From Silvanigrella aquatica (GTDB lineage: Bacteria; Bdellovibrionota_B; Oligoflexia; Silvanigrellales; Silvanigrellaceae), in the NCBI RefSeq assembly GCF_001907975.1, contig NZ_CP017834.1:2899437-2963436 (forward strand): a stretch of 64,000 bases of DNA. Reading direction: 5' to 3'. Positions 1 to 8,405 of the stretch are shown here, piece after piece; the stretch's first letter is position 1, and each line of letters begins with the position of its first letter. The notes under the pieces are model-generated. The model worked only from the letters and a program-made list of their open reading frames with translations. It searched no databases and had not been told where the DNA came from. Both the position numbers and the translations under genes were made by a program.

Positions 1-811
1 TATCACTCCAAAACTCTTTCCCAAATTCTACGAGTATGGAATTATTTTTTTGCGATAAAGATTTTGCAGAAAGCACATAGTTTCTTTGTTGAAACCAGTG
101 CAGAGCATTATCAGCTTTAGAGGCAAAAGTATAAAGATAAAAAAGTGGTTTATCCACATTATTTTGAATTGAAGTTTTTGCTGCAATATGCCCATGATTT
201 ATAATAACAACTTCATCACATGTTGCCTGCACCTCTGATAAAATATGCGAACTTAAAATTACAGTTCGCTCTTCAGATAATTTTTTGATCAATTTTCGAA
301 TATGTAAAATTTGGTTGGGATCAAGACCTTCCGTCGGTTCATCTAAAATAAGTACTTTTGGTTTATGAACAAGTGCAGCACATAGCGCAACACGTTGTCG
401 ATATCCTTTGGATAAATTCCCAATAATACGGTTTGCTACATCGGCAACATCGCATTCATTAAGTACCCAGTCGACATCACGATTTCGATCTTGAGAAGAA
501 TTTCCTCTTAGTTTTGCAACATAATGAACAAACTCTTTCACTTTCATTTCTTTATATAAAGGCGGATTATCTGGTAAATATCCCACATTTGCTTTAACAT
601 CTTTCGATTGGGTAACAACATCAAATCCACAAACTTTTGCAGTACCTGAACTTGGTCCCAGCAAACCAGCTAAAATATCCATTGTTGTTGATTTTCCAGA
701 ACCATTAGGCCCCAAAAAACCACAAATTCTACCAGATCCCACCGTAAAATTTAGGTTGTGTAATACTTTTCGATCTCCAAAAAGTTTAACAAGCCCATTT
801 ACTTCAATCAT
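1..811 (-). CDS. ABC transporter ATP-binding protein, GldA/ABC-2 type (3' end outside window)
   Basis: An open frame starts at the ATG whose complement is 809-811, preceded by a GGAGG-like ribosome site, and runs off the left edge, so 270 codons are visible. The Walker A motif is GPNGSGKST, the signature LSKGYRQR, Walker B ILDEPTEGLDP, and the switch histidine lies in LSSHIL. The stretch GYLPDNPPLY after Walker A is typical of ATPases paired with ABC-2 permeases, such as gliding-motility GldA. It energises a membrane permease that should lie to the left of the window. The substrate is unknown. The divergent neighbour starts about 170 bases away. Confidence 0.9.
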   Translation of the reverse strand, partial: MIEVNGLVKLFGDRKVLHNLNFTVGSGRICGFLGPNGSGKSTTMDILAGLLGPSSGTAKVCGFDVVTQSKDVKANVGYLPDNPPLYKEMKVKEFVHYVAKLRGNSSQDRNRDVDWVLNECDVADVANRIIGNLSKGYRQRVALCAALVHKPKVLILDEPTEGLDPNQILHIRKLIKKLSEERTVILSSHILSEVQATCDEVVIINHGHIAAKTSIQNNVDKPLFYLYTFASKADNALHWFQQRNYVLSAKSLSQKNNSILVEFGKEFWSD

Positions 812-855
812 TTTGGCCTCCTCAAAAATGCCTTGTTTTGGATTCAAAATGCGAT

Positions 856-871
856 GTACGGAAAAACGTAC
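856..871. promoter_or_regulatory. Short inverted repeat between divergent genes
   Basis: GTACG - 6 bases (gaaaaa) - CGTAC forms a perfect 5-bp dyad in the divergent intergenic region between the ABC ATPase (start 811) and the receiver gene (start 986). It could be an operator or chance. No matching regulator is visible. Confidence 0.2.
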
Positions 872-985
872 CGTCAAATTGCCAATATCCTAATGTGTCA
901 GAAGAATATAAGCAAATTCAAGAGAATTAAAAGCTCATCCGATGAAAACAATGTTTAAAACATAACAATGGAAAGGTATGTCGCA

Positions 986-1483
986 ATGCGCAAAAGAAAA
1001 TTTGGCGATCAAACCTTTGCAAAAAGAGTTGCTGAGCTCAATCGTAAAGCCATGGCAAATGAACAAGTTGTTAATTTAGATGCTTATCGCGCTGCTTCGC
1101 GTAGACCTGAAGCAAAAACAATTTTAATAGTCGATGATGAACCCGTTATGCGTAATGCCATCAAACGCATTTTTGAAAAAGATAATTACAGAGTCTTAGT
1201 TGCCAAAGATGCAATGGAGCTTTCAAAAATAATTGAAGATACAAAACTCGATTTGGTTTTACTTGATATTCAATTGCCTTGGGTTGACGGATACGAACTG
1301 TGTGCATTATTAAAGTCACATCCCCTTCTCAAAAATTTGCCTGTGGCATTTGTGTCTGGAAATAAAACAGAAGAGGATATCCGAAAAGGTTTTGAAGCAG
1401 GTTGTGATGAATATATCACAAAACCATTTGAAGTTGAAGAAATTCAAAAAATGGTTACTCAATTATTATTAAAATCGAGTTAG
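986..1483 (+). CDS. Single-domain response regulator (receiver only)
   Basis: A receiver (REC) protein of 165 aa. The acidic pair is in ILIVDDEPVM, the phosphoacceptor Asp near residue 94 is in LVLLDIQLPWVDG, and the conserved Lys near 146 is in ITKPFE. About 45 basic and Ala-rich residues precede REC, and there is no output domain. I prefer the ATG at 986 over the in-frame ATG at 968 because GAAAGG sits 9 bases ahead of it while 968 has no ribosome site. The stop is 6 bases before the aspartate kinase ATG, so the two are probably co-transcribed. No histidine kinase is visible in the window; the role is unknown, perhaps as a phosphorylation-switched adaptor. Confidence 0.88.
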   Translation: MRKRKFGDQTFAKRVAELNRKAMANEQVVNLDAYRAASRRPEAKTILIVDDEPVMRNAIKRIFEKDNYRVLVAKDAMELSKIIEDTKLDLVLLDIQLPWVDGYELCALLKSHPLLKNLPVAFVSGNKTEEDIRKGFEAGCDEYITKPFEVEEIQKMVTQLLLKSS

Positions 1484-1489
1484 GTAACA

Positions 1490-2275
1490 ATGGAAATAAC
1501 AAATAATTGTATTGTTTTAAAATTTGGGGGAGCTTCGGTAAGTTCCCCCGAAGCATTCTCTTCAATTGCAGATATTATTTTGCATCGTAAAAAAATGTAT
1601 AAAAAAGTTATTGTTGTTGTTAGCGCCATGGGAGACACTACAGACGAATTAATTTCATTAGCTCATAAGGTCAACCCAAATCCCCCGCGCAGAGAATTAG
1701 ACATGCTACTTTCTGTGGGTGAAAGAATCAGTATTGCATTGCTTGCCATGGCTCTTGCCGCTAAAGGAACAGAAGCACTTAGTTTTACAGGCAGTCAATC
1801 AGGAATCATAACAACCAACGATCATGCTAACGCAAAAATTGTAAACGTAAAACCGCATCGCTTGTTACCTCACCTTGAAAATGAAAAAATAGTTATTGTA
1901 GCCGGTTTTCAAGGAATGAGCTTAGAAGGAGAAATTACCACACTGGGTCGGGGAGGATCGGACACCACCGCAGTCGCCCTTGCCATCGCTTTAAAAGCAG
2001 AAAAAGTGGAATTTTTTAAAGATGTATTTGGGATTTACGAACAAGATCCCAAAAAGAATGTGCAAGCACGTTTATTTGAAACATTAAGCTATCAAGAAGC
2101 TTATGATATTATGAATAAAGGAGCGCAGGTTTTGCACAACCGCTGTGTGCGGCTTGCAGAAAAAAATTCCTTGCCATTGCGCGTCCTCTCTTTTGAACGT
2201 TACTTAGATGAAAAACTGGGTACTACGATTCAAGACACAATGAACAGTGGCCATAATACCACCTATGAAGATTGA
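1490..2275 (+). CDS. Aspartate kinase-like amino acid kinase lacking ACT domains
   Basis: An amino-acid-kinase fold protein of 261 aa carrying the aspartokinase signatures KFGGASV near residue 11 and GRGGSDTTA near residue 152. Aspartate kinases make aspartyl-4-phosphate for lysine, threonine and methionine. Full enzymes are about 400 aa or longer with two C-terminal ACT domains that bind feedback inhibitors. Here the frame stops right after the catalytic domain and no ACT remnant follows before the next gene, so feedback control would be absent or supplied by another protein. It is translationally close to the receiver gene upstream (6-base gap). It could also act on another acidic amino acid. 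Confidence 0.82.
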   Translation: MEITNNCIVLKFGGASVSSPEAFSSIADIILHRKKMYKKVIVVVSAMGDTTDELISLAHKVNPNPPRRELDMLLSVGERISIALLAMALAAKGTEALSFTGSQSGIITTNDHANAKIVNVKPHRLLPHLENEKIVIVAGFQGMSLEGEITTLGRGGSDTTAVALAIALKAEKVEFFKDVFGIYEQDPKKNVQARLFETLSYQEAYDIMNKGAQVLHNRCVRLAEKNSLPLRVLSFERYLDEKLGTTIQDTMNSGHNTTYED

Positions 2276-2345
2276 TTTTTAATTTATAAAGTAACAGAAT
2301 TCATTATATTGAGATTTCGATGAACCGCCAAGGGAGAGTTAAAAA

Positions 2346-3068
2346 ATGAAACATATTGTTATAGCAGGTGGCAGTGGATTACTTGGTAGTAACGTTATTG
2401 CCATTTTATCTAGCACAAAAAATGTCTCAATAACTTGCCTGACACGAAGAAATTTATCAACAACTCAATCGCAAATGCTAAAAGAAGTTTTGTTTGATTT
2501 TGAAAATATAGAAGAATATAAAAAAATTGGAAAAGAAATTCCTTGTGATATATTTTTCTGCTGTATTGGGACAACACTAAGAAATGTAAAATCATTTCAA
2601 AATTTTGTTAAAGTAGACCGCGATTATCCTATTAAATTCATCGAAAATATAAAGCAAAATTCGCCTAAAACTCTTTTTGTTTTTACCTCTAGTATAGGAG
2701 TTTCTAATCCAAGAGGTTACTTTTTAAATGCAAAATGTGAAGTGGAAAAAGCTCTAACAAAAAGTTTACTTCATTATATTATTGTGCGACCGAGTCTTCT
2801 TCTCGGAAAGCGCAAAGAATTTCGTATGGCAGAAAAACTCAGTGGTATTGTTCTAAAAAAAGTGGATGATATTATGAAAAAATTTAAAATTAATGATGAA
2901 TTCTCTTTTAGTAAATATGCCCCTATCGAAGCGGCACTAGTTGCAAAAACTATGGTTCATCATGCACTCAATTTTGATAAAGTCATGCCAGGTATGATTT
3001 TAGAAGGAGATGATTTAAAATTCAATGAAGAAGACGAAAATAACAATCCAAATACTGAAAATGTTTAA
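2346..3068 (+). CDS. SDR-like NAD(P)-binding reductase, HTATIP2/TIP30-like
   Basis: The 240-aa protein opens with a Rossmann motif, IAGGSGLLGSNV (GGxGxxG), followed by FCCIGTT, VDRDYP, FVFTSSIG and a YFLNAKCEVE segment resembling the extended/atypical SDR active site, then IVRPSLLLG. This pattern fits the bacterial HTATIP2-like oxidoreductases. The substrate is unknown. GGGAG lies 9 bases ahead of the start. The stop overlaps the stop of the convergent gene by the four bases TTAA. Confidence 0.75.
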   Translation: MKHIVIAGGSGLLGSNVIAILSSTKNVSITCLTRRNLSTTQSQMLKEVLFDFENIEEYKKIGKEIPCDIFFCCIGTTLRNVKSFQNFVKVDRDYPIKFIENIKQNSPKTLFVFTSSIGVSNPRGYFLNAKCEVEKALTKSLLHYIIVRPSLLLGKRKEFRMAEKLSGIVLKKVDDIMKKFKINDEFSFSKYAPIEAALVAKTMVHHALNFDKVMPGMILEGDDLKFNEEDENNNPNTENV

Positions 3069-3565
3069 TGATGAATTCTATTTGTGATTTTATCTAATGT
3101 AATATATGAAAATTTCTCAGTATCTAAAATCACATTATATATTCCAAAGGAATGAACAAAAGTTGTTCTTGCGCCATAATTAGAATATGCCATGATAGAT
3201 ATAAAACCAGAGGCATACATTCCAGAGTTTAATTCAAATAAAGACCAATTGCTTATGTCAGAATTTGCTGGTTGCACAATAAAATATTGTCTACCAAATG
3301 TTTTGATACATTTTTTTGAAAGATCTTGTATTATATCATCTCCCCCTTCAGGGGAAAAAGCATAAAAATATTTATTTTTTAAAGCTATTTTCTTCACTAT
3401 TCCATTGACTTTATAAAACTTATTTTCATAAATGTTCTCATATAGCCATCTGTAATTTTTATTAATATCAACACAAATAACATATGTTGAGTCTGATATT
3501 GAATAGGCATTATAAATAAATAATAAATTAAACATAATTAATAAAATTTTTGAAAAATTTTTCAT
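3065..3565 (-). CDS. Secreted protein of the two-cysteine PQPA family (dispersed copy)
   Basis: Family not recognised. The 166-aa protein begins with a signal peptide (KNFSKILLIMFNLLFIYNAYS) and aligns with four tandem proteins at 46843-49135. Shared marks are TYVIC, N-x-RWL, LSKKC-x4-FG, QPAN and WSLF, with two cysteines at matching places that could form a disulfide in the periplasm or outside the cell. This copy is more diverged: it lacks the central GKW and has IVQPAN instead of TPQPAN. A strong AAGGAGG precedes the start. Its stop codon shares TTAA with the convergent reductase. No function can be assigned. Confidence 0.75.
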   Translation of the reverse strand: MKNFSKILLIMFNLLFIYNAYSISDSTYVICVDINKNYRWLYENIYENKFYKVNGIVKKIALKNKYFYAFSPEGGDDIIQDLSKKCIKTFGRQYFIVQPANSDISNWSLFELNSGMYASGFISIMAYSNYGARTTFVHSFGIYNVILDTEKFSYITLDKITNRIHH

Positions 3566-3742
3566 TTTATTCCTCCTTGAATAAAATACTAAATTTTTTA
3601 TAAATAAATTTTATTATACAATAAAAAAATAGATTTTAAATCTAATGAATACAACGATAATTTAATATTACAAAAACATTAATTCTGTCAACAAGAAAAT
3701 AATAAAAATTGGTTATGGAAATTTTTATTATTTTTTTTATTT

Positions 3743-5974
3743 TTATTGTTCTTTTTTTAAAATACTTAATATTTTTTCTAAAATACTTTTTAAAATATAT
3801 GAAGAAGTATTGAACCCTGATAGTATATAAATAACATTTCCAAGAGGTCTAACATCAATTGATAATCTCTTTATCTCGCTAATTATTTTATATCCTCGTT
3901 TAGAATTATAATCTGCATCCACATCATTGAGTTCAAAAGCAAAAAGAGTTCCTAAACATATTACATTTGCTATATTTGAAAGAGTTGAAATTTCATTTAT
4001 AATTTCGGTGTTCCAATTTATTTCCAAAGAATTTGTTTCCTTTAGAAAATTTTTCGAAACCCGCGTTTCATCAATAGCTTCCAGCGCAACAGCACAACCA
4101 ACGGGATGCGCAGAATAAGAATGCCCATGTAACAATGCTGAAGAAAGAGAATCTCCATTGAATGCTTGAAAAAATTCTTCACCAGATAATGTAACAGAAA
4201 GAGGCAGTAAACCGCCCGTTAAAAGCTTTGCAAAACAAGAAATGTCTGGCTTTTCATCTAGTAATTGTGACGCTGAAGCTTTCCCTAATCTCCAAAATCC
4301 TGTAAATACTTCATCAAAAATGATGGGGATTTTTCGTTTTTTGCACTCACGAATCAATATTTTTTGATATAAAGGATCGACAAATTTCATTCCACCCGCA
4401 CCTTGTATAACGGGTTCAATTATCAAAGCCCCAATAAGAAAAGGGGCATTTTCAATAAATTTCATATGATTTTCAATATTATTTATATATATATTTGCTA
4501 AATTTGTTTCCAATCTCTTTTCTGAAAATAATTCATAAACAGAGTTTACTTCAATTGTAAAAAAATCGGATAGAGACTCATCAAGAAAAGAGTCTGGCAT
4601 TGCAACATAATATTTTTTATTTTTAAAATAAATGGCAGGATAATCAAGCCAATATCCACGAGGGTTGTACCAATGCTCATGCTTTTTAAAAGTATTTTCA
4701 CTTGTAGCATCCATAGCAGCATGAGTATCTCCATGATAGGAGTCTTTTAGTCCAAGAATAAAAATATTTTTTTGTGAATTTATATTGTCATTATCTTTTA
4801 TACCAATAGCTTTTCTAAATGCCATTTTTAAGGCAACTTCAACAGCAGTCGATCCATTATCAGAAAAAAAGACGCGATGAGCCCAACCTTTTCCAACCGT
4901 ATTTAATAATTTTTCTGTTAATTTAACGACAGGTTCATGAATATTCCCCGGAAACATCACATGACCATAACGCCCTGCTGCGGCGGCGGCGGCTTGAGTG
5001 AGTCTGGGTGAAGCATGCCCAATACCTTGCGTCCACCAACTTGCCGTCGCATCATAATGTCTCTCAGTTAAAATATTCTTACTCTGATGATTTTTAATAT
5101 CTACGAAATAAATATCATCTTCAAAAGCGCTATCAATAAATTGAGCTTCACCTTGATTTCCATGTTGTGTAAAAGGCCACCAGATATTTTTTTTAGCCAA
5201 TTCTATTTGCTCATTTATCATTTCAATTTTACTGACATGATAACTCATGAGATGATGAAAAACTTCTGAAAATTTTTCTTCATTTTCTTGATACCAAAAA
5301 TCTAAGGGTCTTTTCATTAAACTATCAAAATTTAAATTTTGCACATCAACAATATTTTTAAATAAAAATACGGGAAATTTATTTTTATAATATTTTTGTA
5401 AAAAAATATAATTTTCATCTTTGCCTTCGAAGAGTAAAATACAAACAACCTCAAAACCTTTTGCTTCCAATAGAGAAATAGTACTAATCGATGTTGAAAT
5501 TCCACCAAGTTTTGCGTCGGCAACAAAAATAACAGGAAGTCTAAATTTTCTAAATACGTCACATTGCAATTGACCTTGGAGAGAAGGAGAGGCCGCTCCT
5601 CCTGATCCTTCAATTAATACAAATTGACTTTTACTTAAATGAATTTCTTCTTCAATAATAGTTATCATTTTTTTATCTAAAAAATGATAACTATCCATAT
5701 TTCCATCTATATTAAAATCAACAGGCATCGCCCTATGTGGAGATACAGGCTTAGACATTGAAAATATTGTTTTTGTGATAATGAAGTCTGAAGGGTTATA
5801 ATTTTTAACAAAAGAAGAGTCAGTATCAAGAGGAAAACCAGTTTGTACGGGCTTCAAATAAAGTAACCGTAATTCTTCGCGAACAGCAGCAATTGAAATT
5901 CCAGTTGAGAAAACTGTCTTTCCTATTTCCGTATTTGAAGACATAACATAATAAGAAGGAAATTTTGTTAACAT
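3743..5974 (-). CDS. bioDA: Fused dethiobiotin synthetase - DAPA aminotransferase (BioD-BioA)
   Basis: 743 aa in two enzymes. Residues about 1-230 are BioD: P-loop NTEIGKT, KPVQTG, and IEGSGGAASPS; this ATP-dependent ligase closes the ureido ring of dethiobiotin. Residues about 270-743 are BioA: WWPFTQHG, SWWTQGIGH, DNGSTAVEVALKMA, IIFDEVFTGFWRLG, and the PLP lysine near residue 582 in FAKLLTGG. The fusion puts BioA, which makes DAPA, next to BioD, which consumes it, and in the D-A order known from plant BIO3-BIO1. The AAGGAT ribosome site is 8 bases ahead of ATG. It is the last gene of bioB-bioF-bioDA, 12 bases after bioF. Confidence 0.95.
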   Translation of the reverse strand: MLTKFPSYYVMSSNTEIGKTVFSTGISIAAVREELRLLYLKPVQTGFPLDTDSSFVKNYNPSDFIITKTIFSMSKPVSPHRAMPVDFNIDGNMDSYHFLDKKMITIIEEEIHLSKSQFVLIEGSGGAASPSLQGQLQCDVFRKFRLPVIFVADAKLGGISTSISTISLLEAKGFEVVCILLFEGKDENYIFLQKYYKNKFPVFLFKNIVDVQNLNFDSLMKRPLDFWYQENEEKFSEVFHHLMSYHVSKIEMINEQIELAKKNIWWPFTQHGNQGEAQFIDSAFEDDIYFVDIKNHQSKNILTERHYDATASWWTQGIGHASPRLTQAAAAAAGRYGHVMFPGNIHEPVVKLTEKLLNTVGKGWAHRVFFSDNGSTAVEVALKMAFRKAIGIKDNDNINSQKNIFILGLKDSYHGDTHAAMDATSENTFKKHEHWYNPRGYWLDYPAIYFKNKKYYVAMPDSFLDESLSDFFTIEVNSVYELFSEKRLETNLANIYINNIENHMKFIENAPFLIGALIIEPVIQGAGGMKFVDPLYQKILIRECKKRKIPIIFDEVFTGFWRLGKASASQLLDEKPDISCFAKLLTGGLLPLSVTLSGEEFFQAFNGDSLSSALLHGHSYSAHPVGCAVALEAIDETRVSKNFLKETNSLEINWNTEIINEISTLSNIANVICLGTLFAFELNDVDADYNSKRGYKIISEIKRLSIDVRPLGNVIYILSGFNTSSYILKSILEKILSILKKEQ

Positions 5975-5986
5975 TTTAATTTATCC

Positions 5987-7204
5987 TTATAATTCAAAAA
6001 GATAATTCAGTAAAATATCAAGATCTTGTTTGCTATGATTGCTTCTCAGTATCACCCTAAAACGGGATGTTCCCCTAGGAACTGAGGGAGGACGAATGCA
6101 TTTTAGAAGTATTCCATTTTTTAAAAAAAATTTTTCTTTTTCAATTATTTTTGCACTATCATGATAAATAATGGGAATAATATTTGATGCGCTTGAACTT
6201 AAATAATTTTCTATAAGTTTAAACTCCGACTTTTCATTATAATGAACTTTTAATTTTGAATTTAAATATTGTATATTTTTTCTTAATAAATTTCTTTTTA
6301 AAATACCCTCATTACTAAAAATAATTTCAAGTGATTTTTTGACCGCTCCTGTAATAAAGGGAGAAACAGCAGTCGATTGTAAAATAAATCGTGATTTTTG
6401 AAATATTCTTTCTTTAAATTCAAAATGATCCGTAGTAATAAAGCCACCTGAAACCCCAACCGCTTTACCACAACCAAATACAGATGCTAAAATATAGGGT
6501 TTTAAAAAAGGGTACTGTAAAATCCAAGAACCTTTTTCACCATAAGCACCCAAAGTATGAGTTTCATCTATAATGAGAGCAGCGCCAAATTTTTTACAAA
6601 TTTCAAATAATTTATAAGGATTAGAATAATCTCCATCCATAGAAAATAAAGACTCTGTTACAATAATTTTTGCAGAGGACTGAGATAATTTAGATGATTT
6701 TAATTTAAATTCTAGATGTTTGTAATCATTATGTTTATAATAATCATATTTTATTTTTGAATTTCTCAAACCATAAAATAAACTTGAATGTGACATGTGA
6801 TCTATAAATATGTGTTGCTCAAATGACGACTCTTCCCATGAAAAAGGAGCTAAGGTGTCAAATAATGATAAATTAGCAACGTATCCTGAAGAAAAAAATA
6901 AAGAATATTTATAATCGATAAATTGCGAAAATAATTTTTCAACTTCTTCTAAAGAAAAATCTGTTTGCATAATCATACGAGAAGCACCGGAACCTGCTCC
7001 ATATTTTAATGCGGATTGATAACCAGCATCTATAATTCTTTGATCATTTCTTAAGCCTAAATAATCATTAGAAGAAAAATCGAAATTAATATTATAATCT
7101 TTATGAGTTTTTTCGTAATATGGAAATATCGTTCTATAATTCGATGCCTTATGAGTTAATTCATTGGAGTATTTCCAAACTTCATTCAGATATTCAAATG
7201 ACAT
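5987..7204 (-). CDS. bioF: 8-amino-7-oxononanoate synthase
   Basis: 405 aa, the usual family length. PLP-dependent condensation of pimeloyl thioester with alanine in biotin synthesis. Alpha-oxoamine synthase marks are SNDYLGL, AGSGASRM, ESLFSMDGD, IIDETHTLGAYG and the PLP-lysine segment FGCGKAVGVSGG. The ribosome site is weak (AAAGAAAAT), and the start overlaps the end of bioB by 11 bases, so translation is probably coupled to bioB. The middle gene of bioB-bioF-bioDA. Confidence 0.95.
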   Translation of the reverse strand: MSFEYLNEVWKYSNELTHKASNYRTIFPYYEKTHKDYNINFDFSSNDYLGLRNDQRIIDAGYQSALKYGAGSGASRMIMQTDFSLEEVEKLFSQFIDYKYSLFFSSGYVANLSLFDTLAPFSWEESSFEQHIFIDHMSHSSLFYGLRNSKIKYDYYKHNDYKHLEFKLKSSKLSQSSAKIIVTESLFSMDGDYSNPYKLFEICKKFGAALIIDETHTLGAYGEKGSWILQYPFLKPYILASVFGCGKAVGVSGGFITTDHFEFKERIFQKSRFILQSTAVSPFITGAVKKSLEIIFSNEGILKRNLLRKNIQYLNSKLKVHYNEKSEFKLIENYLSSSASNIIPIIYHDSAKIIEKEKFFLKNGILLKCIRPPSVPRGTSRFRVILRSNHSKQDLDILLNYLFEL

Positions 7205-8240
7205 TTTTATTTTCTTTTACATAATCTAAAGGCTTTGTCATATCGTCGATTAATTTATTATCAAAGGTATAACCTGGTAAAGGAGAAGTTAGGAGAACTT
7301 CTCCTGAAAATATAGAATTTGCCCCTGCTGTTAAGCAAAGAATTTGCGCTTCGCGACTCATGTCCATACGCCCCGCAGACAAACGAATGCGTGCTTTTGG
7401 CAATAAAATACGTGCCACAGCAATGGTTCTGACGAAATCTAAAATGTCTAAATTCTCAACATTTTCTAATGGTGTTCCATCAAATTTAACTAAAAAATTT
7501 ATGGGGACACTTTCAGGCTGCGGCTGCATTGTCGCAAGAAATGCTATTAATTTCATACGATCTTCTGCACTTTCGCCCATTCCTAAAATCCCACCGCAGC
7601 AAATATTAATATTATTTTTGCGCACGTTGCGCAGTGTCTCTACACGGTCTTTAAATTTTCGTGTGGTTATGACTTTAGAGTAATAATCTTTAGATGTATC
7701 TACATTATGATTATAGTAGTCAAGACCTGCTTCTTTTAATTTCACAGTTTGCTCTTCATTTAATAATCCTAAAGTAACGCAAGACTCTAATCCCAAAGAT
7801 TTTACTTTACGAATAGCTTCTAAGACACGATCAAATTGTTCGCCACGTGGAGGTTTTCGCCATGCGGCACCCATACAAAATCTTTGCGCTCCATTTTCTT
7901 TTGCTACTTTAGCTTTTGCTAAAATATCTTTCACTTCCATAAGAGGATGTTTTTTTATATTGGTTTCATAGCGTGCACTTTGCGGACAATAAGAACAATC
8001 TTCAGGACAAGATCCTGTTTTTATCGATAATAAAGCACTCCGTTGAATATCTGCTTGAGACCAATTATCTTTATGCACCACAGCTGCATCCTGAATTAAT
8101 TGCAAAAATGGTTTTCTATATAAAAATAGTGCTTGTTGGTAAATATCTTCATCGTAATCTTCCGCTATGGATTCTTGGGAAGAGCTTACACAAGAATTTA
8201 AACTGTTATTTAAGATTTCTTCTTGCGATACATGTTCCAT
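7194..8240 (-). CDS. bioB: Biotin synthase (radical SAM)
   Basis: Converts dethiobiotin to biotin by sulfur insertion. The 4Fe-4S binding CxxxCxxC is in TGSCPEDCSYCPQSARY, followed by MGAAWR, YYNHNVDTS and LSAGRMDMS, which are diagnostic of BioB. The frame is open to 8360, but I choose the ATG at 8240 because AGAGGAG stands 6 bases ahead of it and the resulting 348 aa matches the family; the 40 upstream residues look like leader sequence. First gene of the biotin operon, divergent from the KASIII gene at 8406, with a BirA-like dyad in between. Confidence 0.97.
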   Translation of the reverse strand: MEHVSQEEILNNSLNSCVSSSQESIAEDYDEDIYQQALFLYRKPFLQLIQDAAVVHKDNWSQADIQRSALLSIKTGSCPEDCSYCPQSARYETNIKKHPLMEVKDILAKAKVAKENGAQRFCMGAAWRKPPRGEQFDRVLEAIRKVKSLGLESCVTLGLLNEEQTVKLKEAGLDYYNHNVDTSKDYYSKVITTRKFKDRVETLRNVRKNNINICCGGILGMGESAEDRMKLIAFLATMQPQPESVPINFLVKFDGTPLENVENLDILDFVRTIAVARILLPKARIRLSAGRMDMSREAQILCLTAGANSIFSGEVLLTSPLPGYTFDNKLIDDMTKPLDYVKENKNVI

Positions 8241-8260
8241 TATTTTCTCCTCTAAATAAA

Positions 8261-8293
8261 CTGTCACACAAAAGATCTTATACTCTCTTACAA
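8261..8293. promoter_or_regulatory. Candidate BirA-like operator between bioB and the KASIII gene
   Basis: On the plus strand CTGTCACAC - 15 bases - CTCTTACAA. Read on the minus strand the left half is TTGTAAGAG, matching TTGTAA of the known BirA half-site TTGTAAACC; the other half keeps only TGT/ACA. The 15-base spacing equals that of known BirA operators. A TATAAG hexamer usable as a -10 lies between the halves, as in repressed bio promoters. The match is partial, so this is a hypothesis. Confidence 0.3.
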
Positions 8294-8405
8294 TTAACAT
8301 CATTTCCTGTAAAGTGCATAACGTATGGTACAATTCGCATTTAAAAGAATTTCTATACATAAAATTATTTCGCTAAGTTAATATATTTCTCACCGAAGGG
8401 AAAAA

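Noticed and set aside
8318..8345. Alternative BirA half-site pair (TTGTACC near 8318-8324 with TTTACA)
   Set aside because: The spacing is about 9 bases rather than 15-16.
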